This document shows positions 47,701 through 60,696 of a DNA stretch of 64,000 nt, piece by piece. The notes under the pieces were generated by a model. The model was not told the origin of the DNA and searched no databases. It was given only the letters and a program-made list of their open reading frames with translations. Source of the DNA: Euonymus europaeus (taxonomy: Eukaryota; Streptophyta; Magnoliopsida; Celastrales; Celastraceae); assembly GCA_963580455.1 (NCBI GenBank), contig OY756972.1, positions 1,069,001 to 1,133,000 on the forward strand, written 5' to 3'. Numbering within the stretch: position 1 is the stretch's first letter; each line of letters begins with the position of its first letter. Made by a program: the position numbers and the translations under genes.

Positions 47701-50700
47701 GCTAGTTGGTCTCGTTTCACCTAGTTAGCCGCGAAATGTGGTTTCTTTACGTAAACGGTTTTATGAATATCCGTTGACTCCGAGTTCTGAATTCGGTGAT
47801 TTTTAGCTTGATTTCACACTAATTTTCGAGCTCTATAATCCTGCTGTTTCGGATTTTGATTTCAGAACTCGTGGCTAGTAGGTCTCGTTTCACCTAGTTA
47901 GCCGCAAAATGTGGTTTCTTTACGTAAACGGTTTTATGAATATCCGTTGACTCCGAGTTCTGAATTCGATGATTTTTAGCTTGATTTCACACTACTTTTC
48001 GAGCTCTACGATCCTGGCATTTCGGATTTTGATTTCAGAACTCGTGGCTAGTTGGTCTCGTTTCACCTAGTTAGCCGCGAAATGTGGTTTCTTTACGTAA
48101 ACGGTTTTATGAATATCCGTTGACTCCGAGTTCTGATTTCGGTGATTTTTAGCTTGATTTCACGCTAATTTTTGAGCTCTACGATCCTGGCGTTTCGGAT
48201 TTTGATGTCAGAACTCGTGGCTAGTTGGTCTCGTTTCACCTAGTTAGCCGCGAAATGTGGTTTCTTTACGTAAACGGTTTTATGAATATCCGTTGACTCC
48301 GAGTTCTGAATTCGGTGATTTTTAGCTTGAATTCACACTATTTTTCGAGCTCTATAATCCTGCCGTTTCGGATTTTGATTTCAGAACTCGTGGCTAGTAG
48401 GTCTCGTTTCACCTAGTTAGCCGCGAAATGTGGTTTCTTTACGTAAACGGTTTTATGAATATCCGTTGACTCCGAGTTCTGAATTCGGTGATTTTTAGCT
48501 TGATTTCACACTACTTTTCGAGCTCTACGATCCTGGCATTTCGGATTTTGATTTCAGAACTCGTGGCTAGTTGGTCTCGTTTCACCTAGTTAGCCGCGAA
48601 ATGTGGTTTCTTTACGTAAACGGTTTTATGAATATCCGTTGACTCCGAGTTCTGAATTCGGTGATTTTTAGCTTGATTTCACACTACTTTTCAAGCTCTA
48701 CGATCCTGGCGTTTCGGATTTTGATTTCAGAACTCGTGGCTAGTTGGTCTCGTTTCACCTAGTTAGCTGCGAAATGTGGTTTCTTTACGTAAACGGTTTT
48801 ATGAATATCCGTTGACTCCGAGTTCTAATTTCAGTGATTTTTAGCTTGATTTCACACTAATTTTTGAGCTCTACGATCCTGGCGTTTCGGATTTTGATTT
48901 CAGAACTCGTGGCTAGTTGGTCTCGTTTCACCTAGTTAGCCGCGAAATGTGGTTTCTTTACGTAAACGGTTTTATGAATATCCGTTTACTCCGAGTTCTG
49001 AATTCGGTGATTTTTAGCTTGATTTCACACTATTTTTCGAGCTCTATAATCCTGCCGTTTCGGATTTTGATTTCAGAACTCGTGGCTAGTAGGTCTCGTT
49101 TCACCTAGTTAGCCGCGAAATGTGGTTTCTTTACGTAAACGGTTTTATGAATATCCGTTTACTCCGAGTTCTGAATTCGGTGATTTTTAGCTTGATTTCA
49201 CACTAATTTTTGAGCTCTACGATCCTGGCATTTCGGATTTTGATTTCAGAACTCGTGGCTAGTTGGTCTCGTTTCACCTAGTTAGCCGCGAAATGTGGTT
49301 CTTTACGTAAACGGTTTTATGAATATCCGTTGACTCCGAGTTCTGAATTCGGTGATTTTTAGCTTGATTTCACACTACTTTTCGAGCTCTACAATCCTGG
49401 AATTTTGGATTTTGATTTCAGAACTCGTGGCTAGTTGGTCTCGTTTCACCTAGTTAGCCGCGAAATGTGGTTTCTTTACGTAAACGGTTTTATAAATATC
49501 CGTTCACTCCGAGTTCTGAATTCGGTGATTTTTAGCTTGATTTCACACTAATTTTTGAGCTCTACGATCCTGGCGTTTCGGATTTTGATTTCAGAACTCG
49601 TGGCTAGTTGGTCTCGTTTCACCTAGTTAGCCGCGAAATGTGGTTTCTTTACGTAAACGGTTTTATGAATATCCGTTGACTCCGAGTTCTGAATTCGGTG
49701 ATTTTTAGCTTGATTTCACACTAATTTTCGAGCTCTATAATCCTGCTGTTTCGGATTTTGATTTCAGAACTCGTGGCTAGTAGGTCTCGTTTCACCTAGT
49801 TAGCCGCGAAATGTGGTTTCTTTACGTAAACGGTTTTATGAATATCCGTTGACTCCGAGTTCTGAATTCGATGATTTTTAGCTTGATTTCACACTACTTT
49901 TCGAGCTCTACGATCCTGGCATTTCGGATTTTGATTTCAGAACTCGTGGCTAGTTGGTCTCATTTCACCTAGTTAGCCGCGAAATGTGGTTCTTTACGTA
50001 AACGGTTTTATGAATATCCGTTGACTCCGAGTTCTGAATTCGGTGATTTTTAGCTTGATTTCACACTACTTTTCGAGCTCTACAATCCTGGCATTTTGGA
50101 TTTTGATTTCAGAACTCGTGGCTAGTTGGTCTCGTTTCACCTAGTTAGCCGCGAAATGTGGTTTCTTTACGTAAACGGTTTTATAAATATCCGTTCACTC
50201 CGAGTTCTGAATTCGGTGATTTTTAGCTTGATTTCACACTAATTTTCGAGCTCTACGATCCTGGCGTTTTGGATTTTGATTTCAGAACTCGTGGCTAGTT
50301 GGTCTCGTTTCACCTAGTTAGCCGCGAAATGTGGTTTCTTTACGTAAACGGTTTTATGAATATCCGTTGACTCCGAGTTCTGAATTCGGTGACTTTTAGC
50401 TTGATTTCACACTAATTTTCGAGCTCTACGATCCTGGCGTTTCGGATTTTGATTTCAGAACTCGTGGCTAGTTGGTCTCGTTTCACCTAGTTAGCCGCGA
50501 AATGTGGTTTCTTTACGTAAACGGTTTTATGAATATCCGTTGACTCCGAGTTCTGAATTCGGTGATTTTTAGCTTGATTTCACACTACTTTTCGAGCTCT
50601 ACAATCCTGGCATTTTGGATTTTGATTTCAGAACTCGTGGCTAGTTGGTCTCGTTTCACCTAGTTAGCCGCAAAATGTGGTTTCTTTACGTAAACGGTTT

Positions 50701-51185
50701 TATAAATATCCGTTCACTCCGAGTTCTGAATTCGGTGATTTTTAGCTTGATTTCACACTAATTTTCGAGCTCTACGATCCTGGCGTTTCGGATTTTGATT
50801 TCAGAACTCGTGGCTAGTTGGTCTCGTTTCACCTAGTTAGCCGCGAAATGTGGTTTCTTTACGTAAACGGTTTTATGAATATCCGTTGACTCCGAGTTCT
50901 GAATTCGGTGATTTTTAGCTTGATTTCACACTACTTTTCGAGCTCTACGATCCTGGCATTTCGGATTTTGATTTCAGAACTCGTGGCTAGTTGGTCTCGT
51001 TTCACCTAGTTAGCCGCGAAATGTGGTTTCTTTACGTAAACGGTTTTATGAATATCCGTTGACTCCGAGTTCTAATTTCGGTGATTTTTAGCTTGATTTC
51101 ACGCTAATTTTTGAGCTCTACGATCCTGGCATTTCGGATTTTGATGTCAGAACTCGTGGCTAGTTGGTCTCGTTTCACCTAGTTA
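43060..51185 (+). repeat. Three related units of 18, 11 and 18 monomers
   Basis: A rare GTTCTGATTTCGG monomer opens three units: m250-m267 (43060-46171, 3112 bp), m268-m278 (46172-48073, 1902 bp) and m279-m296 (48074-51185, 3112 bp). The outer two match in order at an offset of 5014 bp (TTGAATTCAC at 43313 and 48327; GCTGCG at 43752 and 48766; GCCGCAAAATG at 45653 and 50667). The middle unit lacks the last seven monomers, and its m269-m272 resemble m263-m266 (offset 1038 bp) instead of m251-m254. Open frames near 47015 and 48917 belong to the repeated TTTACTCC monomer and are not genes. Confidence 0.85.
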
Positions 51186-52050
51186 GCCGCGAAATGTGGT
51201 TTCTTTACGTAAACGGTTTTATGAATATCCGTTGACTCCGAGTTCTGAATTCGGTGATTTTTAACTTGATTTCACACTATTTTTCGAGCTCTACGATCCT
51301 GCCGTTTCGGATTTTGATTTCAGAACTCGTGGCTAGTAGGTCTCGTTTCACCTAGTTAGCCGCGAAATGTGGTTTCTTTACGTAAACGGTTTTATGAATA
51401 TCCGTTTACTCCGAGTTCTGAATTCGGTGATTTTTAACTTGATTTCACACTAATTTTCGAGCTCTACGATCCTGGCATTTCGGATTTTGATTTCAGAACT
51501 CGTGGCTAGTTGGTGTCGTTTCACCTAGTTAGCCGCGAAATGTGGTTTCTTTACGTAAACAGTTTTATGAATATCCGTTGACTCCGAGTTCTGAATTCGG
51601 TGATTTTTAGCTTGATTTCACACTATTTTTCGAGCTCTACGATCCTGGAGTTTCGGATTTTGATTTCAGAACTCGTGGCTAGTTGGTCTCCTTTCACCTA
51701 GTTAGCCGCGAAATGTGGTTTCTTTACGTAAACGGTTTTATGAATATCCGTTGACTCCGAGTTCTGAATTCGGTGATTTTTAGCTTGATTTCACACTACT
51801 TTTCGAGCTCTACAATCCTGGCGTTTCGGATTTTGATTTCAGAACTCGTGGCTAGTAGGTCTCGTTTCACCTAGTTAGCCGCGAAATGTGGTTTCTTTAC
51901 GTAAACGGTTTTATGAATATCCGTTGACTCCGAGTTCTGAATTCGGTGATTTTTAGCTTTATTTCACACTAATTTTCGAGCTCTACGATCCTGGCGTTTC
52001 GGATTTTGATTTCAGAACTCGTGGCTAGTTGGTCTCGTTTCACCTAGTTA
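51186..52050 (+). repeat. Monomers m297-m301, variant cassette B
   Basis: m297 has TTAACTTGA, CTATTTTTC and CCTGCCG. m298 (51359) has TTTACTCC, TTAACTTGA and GGTGTCG. m299 has AAACAGTTTTATG, CCTGGAGTTT and CTCCTTTCAC; m300 has AGTAGG; m301 has GCTTTATTTC. This is the cassette-B order also seen at 14872 and 31130, with private changes in m299. Confidence 0.8.
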
Positions 52051-54299
52051 GCCGCGAAATGTGGTTTCTTTACGTAAACGGTTTTATAAATATCCGTTCA
52101 CTCCGAGTTCTGAATTCGGTGATTTTTAGCTTGATTTCACACTAATTTTCGAGCTCTACGATCCTGGCGTTTCGGATTTTGATTTCAGAACTCGTGGCTA
52201 GTTGGTCTCGTTTCACCTAGTTAGCCGCGAAATGTGGTTTCTTTACGTAAACGGTTTTATGAATATCCGTTGACTCCGAGTTCTGAATTCGGTGATTTTT
52301 AGCTTGATTTCACACTACTTTTCGAGCTCTACAATCCTGGCGTTTCGGATTTTGATTTCAGAACACGTGGCTAGTAGGTCTCGTTTCACCTAGTTAGCCG
52401 CGAAATGTGGTTTCTTTACGTAAACGGTTTTATAAATATCCGTTCACTCCGAGTTCTGAATTCGGTGATTTTTAGCTTGATTTCACACTAATTTTCGAGC
52501 TCTACGATCCTGGCGTTTCGGATTTTGATTTCAGAACTCGTGGCTAGTTGGTCTCGTTTCACCTAGTTAGCCGCGAAATGTGGTTTCTTTACGTAAACGG
52601 CTTTATGAATATCCGTTGACTCCGAGTTCTGAATTCGGTGATTTTTAGCTTGATTTCACACTACTTTTCGAGCTCTACAATCCTGGCGTTTCGGATTTTG
52701 ATTTCAGAACTCGTGGCTAGTAGGTCTCGTTTCACCTAGTTAGCCGCGAAATGTGGTTTCTTTACGTAAACTGTTTTATAAATATCCGTTCACTCCGAGT
52801 TCTGAATTCGGTGATTTTTAGCTTGATTTCACACTAATTTTCGAGCTCTACGATCCTGGCGTTTCGGATTTTGATTTCAGAACTCGTGGCTAGTTGGTCT
52901 CGTTTCACCTAGTTTGCCGCGAAATGTGGTTTCTTTACGTAAACGGTTTTATGAATATCCGTTGACTCCGAGTTCTGAATTCGGTGATTTTTAGCTTGAT
53001 TTCACACTACTTTTCGAGCTCTACAATCCTGGCGTTTCGGATTTTGATTTCAGAACTCGTGGCTAGTAGGTCTCGTTTCACCTAGTTAGCCGCGAAATGT
53101 GGTTTCTTTACGTAAACGGTTTTATAAATATCCGTTGACTCCGAGTTCTGAATTCGGTGATTTTTAGCTTGATTTCACACTAATTTTCGAGCTCTACGAT
53201 CCTGGCGTTTCGGATTTTGATTTCAAAACTCGTGGCTAGTTGGTCTCGTTTCACCTAGTTAGCCGCGAAATGTGGTTTCTTTACGTAAACGGCTTTATGA
53301 ATATCCGTTGACTCCGAGTTCTGAATTCGGTGATTTTTAGCTTGATTTCACACTACTTTTCGAGCTCTACAATCCTGGCGTTTCGGATTTTGATTTCAGA
53401 ACTCGTGGCTAGTAGGTCTCGTTTCACCTAGTTAGCCGCGAAATGTGGTTTCTTTACGTAAACGGTTTTATAAATATCCGTTGACTCCGAGTTCTGAATT
53501 CGGTGATTTTTAGCTTGATTTCACACTACTTTTCGAGCTCTACAATCCTGGCGTTTCGGATTTTGATTTCAGAACTCGTGGCTAGTAGGTCTCGTTTCAC
53601 CTAGTTAGCCGCGAAATGTGGTTTCTTTACGTAAACGGTTTTATAAATATCCGTTCACTCCGAGTTCTGAATTCGGTGATTTTTAGCTTGATTTCACACT
53701 AATTTTCGAGCTCTACGATCCTGGCGTTTCGGATTTTGATTTCAGAACTCGTGGCTAGTTGGTCTCGTTTCACCTAGTTAGCCGCGAAATGTGGTTTCTT
53801 TACGTAAACGGTTTTATGAATATCCGTTGACTCCGAGTTCTGAATTCGGTGATTTTTAGCTTGATTTCACACTACTTTTCGAGCTCTACAATCCTGGCGT
53901 TTCGGATTTTGATTTCAGAACTCGTGGCTAGTAGGTCTCGTTTCACCTAGTTAGCCGCGAAATGTGGTTTCTTTACGTAAACGGTTTTATAAATATCCGT
54001 TCACTCCGAGTTCTGAATTCGGTGATTTTTAGCTTGATTTCACACTAATTTTCGAGCTCTACGATCCTGGCCTTTCGGATTTTGATTTCAGAACTCGTGG
54101 CTAGTTGGTCTCGTTTCACCTAGTTAGCCGCGAAATGTGGTTTCTTTACGTAAACGGCTTTATGAATATCCGTTGACTCCGAGTTCTGAATTCGGTGATT
54201 TTTAGCTTGATTTCACACTACTTTTCGAGCTCTACAATCCTGGCCTTTCGGATTTTGATTTCAGAACTCGTGGCTAGTAGGTCTCGTTTCACCTAGTTA
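52051..54299 (+). repeat. Alternating dimer (346-bp) block, 13 monomers
   Basis: m302-m314 alternate between type A (ATAAATATCCGTTCAC or TTGAC, CACTAATTTT, CTACGATCC, AGTTGG) and type B (ATGAA, CACTACTTTT, CTACAATCC, AGTAGG). In three type-B monomers GGTTTTATG becomes GGCTTTATG (52600, 53292, 54157); the first two are 692 bp apart, giving a tetramer rhythm. The alternation breaks at m310 (53435), a hybrid with an A-like ATAAA start and a B-like remainder. Confidence 0.87.
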
Positions 54300-55163
54300 G
54301 CCGCGAAATGTGGTTTCTTTACGTAAACGGTTTTTTGAATATCCGTTGACTCCGAGTTCTGAATTCGGTGATTTTTAACTTGATTTCACACTAATTTTCG
54401 AGCTCCACGATCCTGGCATTTCGGATTTTGATTTCAGAACTGGTGGCTAGTTGGTCTCGTTTCACCTAGTTAGCCGCGAAATGTGGTTCTTTACGTAAAC
54501 GGTTTTACGAATATCCGTTGACTCCGAGTTCTGAATTCGGTGATTTTTAGCTTGATTTCACACTACTTTTCGAGCTCTACAATCCTGGCGTTTTGTATTT
54601 TGATTTCAGAACTCGTGGCTAGTTGGTCTCGTTTCACCTAGTTAGCCGCAAAATGTGGTTTCTTTACGTAAACGGTTTTATAAATATCCGTTCACTCCGA
54701 GTTCTGAATTCGGTGATTTTTAGCTTGATTTCACACTAATTTTCGAGCTCTACGATCCTGGCGTTTCGGATTTTGATTTCAGAACTCGTGGCTAGTTGGT
54801 CTCGTTTCACCTAGTTAGCCGCGAAATGTGGTTTCTTTACGTAAACGGTTTTATGAATATCCGTTGACTCCGAGTTCTGAATTCGGTGATTTTTAGCTTG
54901 ATTTCACACTACTTTTCGAGCTCTACGATCCTGGCGTTTCGGATTTTGATTTCAGAACTCGTGGCTAGTAGGTCTCGTTTCACCTAGTTAGCCGCGAAAT
55001 GTTGTTTCTTTATGTAAACGGTTTTATGAATATCCGTTGACTCCGAGTTCTGAATTCGGTGATTTTTAGCTTGATTTCACACTACTTTTCGAGCTCTACA
55101 ATCCTGACGTTTCGGATTTTTATTTCAAAACTCGTGGCTAGTTGGTTTCCTTTCACCTAGTTA
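54300..55163 (+). repeat. Monomers m315-m319, irregular link
   Basis: m315 has TTTTTTGAATATCC, TTAACTTGA, GAGCTCCACG and ACTGGTGG. m316 (54473) is 172 bp with TTTTACGAATATCC and GGCGTTTTGTATTT. m317 is the GCCGCAAAATG/ATAAATATCC type, m318 has AGTAGG, and m319 (54991) has GTTGTTTC, TTTATGTAAAC and TTTTTATTTCAAAAC. Several private changes fall close together here, and no HOR partner is found in the window for m315-m316. Confidence 0.75.
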
Positions 55164-58100
55164 GCCGCGAAATGTGGTTTCTTTACGTAAACGGTTTTAT
55201 GAATATCCGTTGACTCCGAGTTCTGAATTCGGTGATTTTTAGCTTGATTTCACACTACTTTTCGAGCTCTACGATCCTGGCATTTCGGATTTTGATTTCA
55301 GAACTCGTGGCTAGTTGGTCTCGTTTCACCTAGTTAGCCGCGAAATGTGGTTTCTTTACATAAACGGTTTTATGAATATCCGTTGACTCCGAGTTCTAAT
55401 TTCGGTGATTTTTAGCTTGATTTCACGCTAATTTTTGAGCTCTACGATCCTGGCGTTTCGGATTTTGATGTCAGAACTCGTGGCTAGTTGGTCTCGTTTC
55501 ACCTAGTTAGCCGCGAAATGTGGTTTCTTTACGTAAACGGTTTTATGAATATCCGTTGACTCCGAGTTCTGAATTCGGTGATTTTTAGCTTGATTTCACA
55601 CTATTTTTCGAGCTCTATAATCCTGCCGTTTCGGATTTTGATTTCAGAACTCGTGGCCAGTAGGTCTCGTTTCACCTAGTTAGCCGCGAAATGTGGTTTC
55701 TTTACGTAAACGGTTTTATGAATATCCGTTGACTCCGAGTTCTGAATTCGGTGATTTTTAGCTTGATTTCACACTACTTTTCGAGCTCTACGATCCTGGC
55801 ATTTCGGATTTTGATTTCAGAACTCGTGGCTAGTTGTACTCGTTTCACCTAGTTAGCCGCGAAATGTGGTTCTTTACGTAAACGGTTTTATGAATATCCG
55901 TTGACTCCGAGTTCTGAATTCGGTGATTTTTAGCTTGATTTCACACTACTTTTCGAGCTCTACAATCCTGGCATTTTGGATTTTGATTTCAGAACTCGTG
56001 GCCAGTTGGTCTCGTTTCACCTAGTTAGCCGCGAAATGTGGTTTCTTTACGTAAACGGTTTTATGAATATCCGTTGACTCCGAGTTCTGAATTCGGTGAT
56101 TTTTAGCTTGATTTCACACTACTTTTCGAGCTCTACGATCCTGGCGTTTCGGATTTTGATTTCAGAACTCGTGGCTAGTTGGTGTCGTTTCACCTAGTTA
56201 GCCGCAAAATGTGGTTTCTTTACGTAAACGGTTTTATGAATATCCGTTGACTCCGAGTTCTGAATTCGGTGATTTTTAGCTTGATTTCACACTACTTTTC
56301 GAGCTCTACGATCCTGGCATTTCGGATTTTGATTTCAGAAATTGTGGCTAGTAGGTCTCGTTTCACCTAGTTAGCCGCGAAATGTGGTTTCTTTACGTAA
56401 ACGGTTTTATGAATATCCGTTTACTCCGAGTTCTGAATTCGGTGATTTTTAGCTTGATTTCACACTAATTTTCGAGCTCTACGATCCTGGCGTTTCGGAT
56501 TTTGATTTCAGAACTCGTGGCTAGTTGGTGTCGTTTCACCTAGTTAGCCGCGAAATGTGGTTTCTTTACGTAAACGGTTTTATGAATATCCGTTGACTCC
56601 GAGTTCTGAATTCGGTGATTTTTAGCTTGATTTCACACTAATTTTCGAGCTCTACGATCCTGGCGTTTCGGATTTTGATTTCAGAACTCGTGGCCAGTTG
56701 GGCTCATTTCACCTAGTTAGCCGCGAAATGTGGTTTCTTTACGTAAACGGTTTTATGAATATCCGTTGACTACGAGTTCTGAATTCGGTGATTTTTAGCT
56801 TGATTTCACACTACTTTTCGAGCTCTACAATCCTGGAGTTTCGGATTTTGATTTCAGAACTCGTGGCTAGTAGGTCTCGTTTCACCTAGTTAGCCGCGAA
56901 ATGTGGTTTCTTTACGTAAACGGTTTTATGAATATCCGTTGACTCCGAGTTCTGAATTCGGTGATTTTTAGCTTTATTTCACACTAATTTTCGAGCTCTA
57001 CGATCCTGGCATTTCGGATTTTGATTTCAGAACTCGTGGCTAGTTGGTCTCGTTTCACCTAGTTAGCCGCGAAATGTGGTTTCTTTACGTAAACGGTTTT
57101 ATGAATATCCGTTGACTCCGAGTTCTGAATTCGGTGATTTTTAGCTTGATTTCACACTACTTTTCGAGCTCTACGATCCTGGCATTTCGGATTTTGATTT
57201 CAGAACTCGTGGCTAGTTGGTCTCGTTTCACCTAGTTAGCCGCGAAATGTGGTTTCTTTACGTAAACGGTTTTATGAATATCCGTTGACTCCGAGTTCTA
57301 ATTTCGGTGATTTTTAGCTTGATTTCACGCTAATTTTTGAGCTCTACGATCCTGGCGTTTCGGATTTTGATGTCAGAACTCGTGGCTAGTTGGTCTAGTT
57401 TCACCTAGTTAGCCGCGAAATGTGGTTTCTTTACGTAAACGGTTTTATGAATATCCGTTGACTCCGAGTTCTGAATTCGGTGATTTTTAGCTTGATTTCA
57501 CACTATTTTTCGAGCTCTATAATCCTGCCATTTCGGATTTTGATTTCAGAACTCGTGGCTAGTAGGTCTCGTTTCACCTAGTTAGCCGCGAAATGTGGTT
57601 TCTTTACGTAAACGGTTTTATGAATATCCGTTGACTCCGAGTTCTGAATTCGGTGATTTTTAGCTTGATTTCACACTACTTTTCGAGCTCTACGATCCTG
57701 GCGTTTCGGATTTTGATTTCAGAACTCGTGGCTAGTTGGTCTCGTTTCACCTAGTTAGCCGCGAAATGTGGTTCTTTACGTAAACGGTTTTATGAATATC
57801 CGTTGACTCCGAGTTCTGAATTCGGTGATTTTTAGCTTGATTTCACACTACTTTTCGAGCTCTACAATCCTGGCATTTTGGATTTTGATTTCAGAACTCG
57901 TGGCTAGTTGGTCTCGTTTCACCTAGTTAGCCGCGAAATGTGGTTTCTTTACGTAAACGGTTTTATAAATATCCGTTCACTCCGAGTTCTGAATTCGGTG
58001 ATTTTTAGCTTGATTTCACACTAATTTTCGAGCTCTACGATCCTGGCGTTTCGGATTTTGATTTCAGAACTCGTGGCTAGTTGGTCTCGTTTCACCTAGT

Positions 58101-60696
58101 TAGCCGCGAAATGTGGTTTCTTTACGTAAACGGTTTTATGAATATCCGTTGACTCCGAGTTCTGAATTCGGTGATTTTTAGCTTGATTTCACACTACTTT
58201 TCGAGCTCTACAATCCTGGCGTTTCGGATTTTGATTTCAGAACTTGTGGCTAGTAGGTCTCGTTTCACCTAGTTAGCCGCGAAATGTGGTTTCTTTACGT
58301 AAACGGTTTTATGAATATCCGTTTACTCCGAGTTCTGAATTCGGTGATTTTTAGCTTGATTTCACACTAATTTTCGAGCTCTACGATCCTGGCATTTCGG
58401 ATTTTGATTTCAGAACTCGTGGCTAGTTTGTGTCGTTTCACCTAGTTAGCCGCGAAATGTGGTTTCTTTACGTAAACGGTTTTATGAATATCCGTTGACT
58501 CCGAGTTCTGAATTCGATGATTTTTAGCTTGATTTCACACTAATTTTCGAGCTCTACGATCCTGGGGTTTCGGATTTTGATTTCAGAACTCGTGGCTAGT
58601 TGGTCTCGTTTCACCTAGTTAGCCGCGAAATGTGGTTTCTTTACGTAAACGGTTTTATGAATATCCGTTGACTCCGAGTTCTGAATTCGGTGATTTTTAG
58701 CTTGATTTCACACTACTTTTCGAGCTCTACAATCCTGGCATTTTGGATTTTGATTTCAGAACTCGTGGCTAGTAGGTCTCGTTTCACCTAGTTAGCCGCG
58801 AAATGTGGTTTCTTTACGTAAACGGTTTTATGAATATCCGTTGACTCCGAGTTCTGAATTCGGTGATTTTTAGCTTTATTTCACACTAATTTTCGAGCTC
58901 TACGATCCTGGGGTTTCGGATTTTGATTTCAGAACTCGTGGCTAGTTGGTCTCGTTTCACCTAGTTAGCCGCGAAATGTGGTTTCTTTACGTAAACGGTT
59001 TTATGAATATCCGTTGACTCCGAGTTCTGAATTCGGTGATTTTTAGCTTGATTTCACACTACTTTTTGAGCTCTACGATCCTGGCATTTCGGATTTTGAT
59101 TTCAGAACTCGTGGCTAGTTGGTCTCGTTTCACCTAGTTAGCCGCGAAATGTGGTTTCTTTACGTAAACGGTTTTATGAATATCCGTTGACTCCGAGTTC
59201 TAATTTCGGTGATTTTTAGCTTGATTTCACGCTAATTTTTGAGCTCTACGATCCTGGCGTTTCGGATTTTGATGTCAGAACTCGTGGCTAGTTGGTCTCG
59301 TTTCACCTAGTTAGCCGCGAAATGTGGTTTCTTTACGTAAACGGTTTTATGAATATCCGTTGACTCCGAGTTCTGAATTCGGTGATTTTTAGCTTAATTT
59401 CACACTATTTTTCGAGCTCTATAATCCTGCCGTTTCGGATTTTGATTTCAGAACTCGTGGCTAGTAGGTCTCGTTTCACCTAGTTAGCCGCGAAATGTGG
59501 TTTCTTTACGTAAACGGTTTTATGAATATCTGTTGACTCCGAGTTCTGAATTCGGTGATTTTTAGCTTGATTTCACACTACTTTTTGAGCTCTACGATCC
59601 TGGCATTTCGGATTTTGATTTCAGAACTCGTGGCTAGTTGGTCTCGTTTCACCTAGTTAGCCGCGAAATGTGGTTCTTTACGTAAACGGTTTTATGAATA
59701 TCCGTTGACTCCGAGTTCTGAATTCGGTGATTTTTAGCTTGATTTCACACTACTTTTCGAGCTCTACAATCCTGGCATTTTGGATTTTGATTTCAGAACT
59801 CGTGGCTAGTTGGTCTCGTTTCACCTAGTTAGCCGCGAAATGTGGTTTCTTTACGTAAACGGTTTTATAAATATCCGTTCACTCCGAGTTCTGAATTCGG
59901 TGATTTTTAGCTTGATTTCACACTAATTTTCGAGCTCTACGATCCTGGCGTTTCGGATTTTGATTTCAGAACTCGTGGCTAGTTGGTCTCGTTTCACCTA
60001 GTTAGCCGCGAAATGTGGTTTCTTTACGTAAACGGTTTTATGAATATCCGTTGACTCCGAGTTCTGAATTCGGTGATTTTTAGCTTGATTTCACACTACT
60101 TTTCGAGTTCTACAATCCTGGCGTTTCAGATTTTGATTTCAGAACTTGTGGCTAGTAGGTCTCGTTTCACCTAGTTAGCCGCGAAATGTGGTTTCTTTAC
60201 GTAAACGGTTTTATGAATATCCGTTTACTCCGAGTTCTGAATTCGGTGATTTTTAGCTTGATTTCACACTAATTTTCGAGCTCTACGATCCTGGCATTTC
60301 GGATTTTGATTTCAGAACTCGTGGCTAGTTGGTGTCGTTTCACCTAGTTAGCCGCGAAATGTGGTTTCTTTACGTAAACGGTTTTATGAATATCCGTTGA
60401 CTCCGAGTTCTGAATTCGGTGATTTTTAGCTTGATTTCACACTACTTTTCGAGCTCTACAATCCTGGCGTTTCGGATTTTGATTTCAGAACTCGTGGCTA
60501 GTAGGTCTCGTTTCACCTAGTTAGCCGCGAAATGTGGTTTCTTTACGTAAACGGTTTTATGAATATCCGTTGACTCCGAGTTCTGAATTCGGTGATTTTT
60601 AGCTTTATTTCACACAAATTTTCGAGCTCTACGATCCTGGCGTTTCGGATTTTGATTTCAGAACTCGTGGCTAGTTGGTCTCGTTTCACCTAGTTA
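55164..60696 (+). repeat. 11-monomer HOR, 1902 bp, two full copies and one of ten
   Basis: Copies are m320-m330 (55164-57065), m331-m341 (57066-58967) and m342-m351 (58968-60696). Offset-1902 markers are GAGTTCTAATTTC (55391, 57293, 59195) and the 172-bp monomer (GTGGTTC at 55866, 57768, 59670). The third copy has lost the TTCGATGATT monomer (the equivalent of m339). In the first copy, m325-m326 differ in type from their partners, suggesting replacement. Confidence 0.9.

Noticed and set aside
41482..49108. Four 63-residue plus-strand open frames (41482, 43903, 47015, 48917)
   Set aside because: They begin with TTG and are open because G49 to T removes a TGA and position 95 is not A, which would give TAA. 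They run through a monomer joint and stop at the CACCTAG of the next monomer. Their near-identity reflects duplication of the cassette, not protein conservation.
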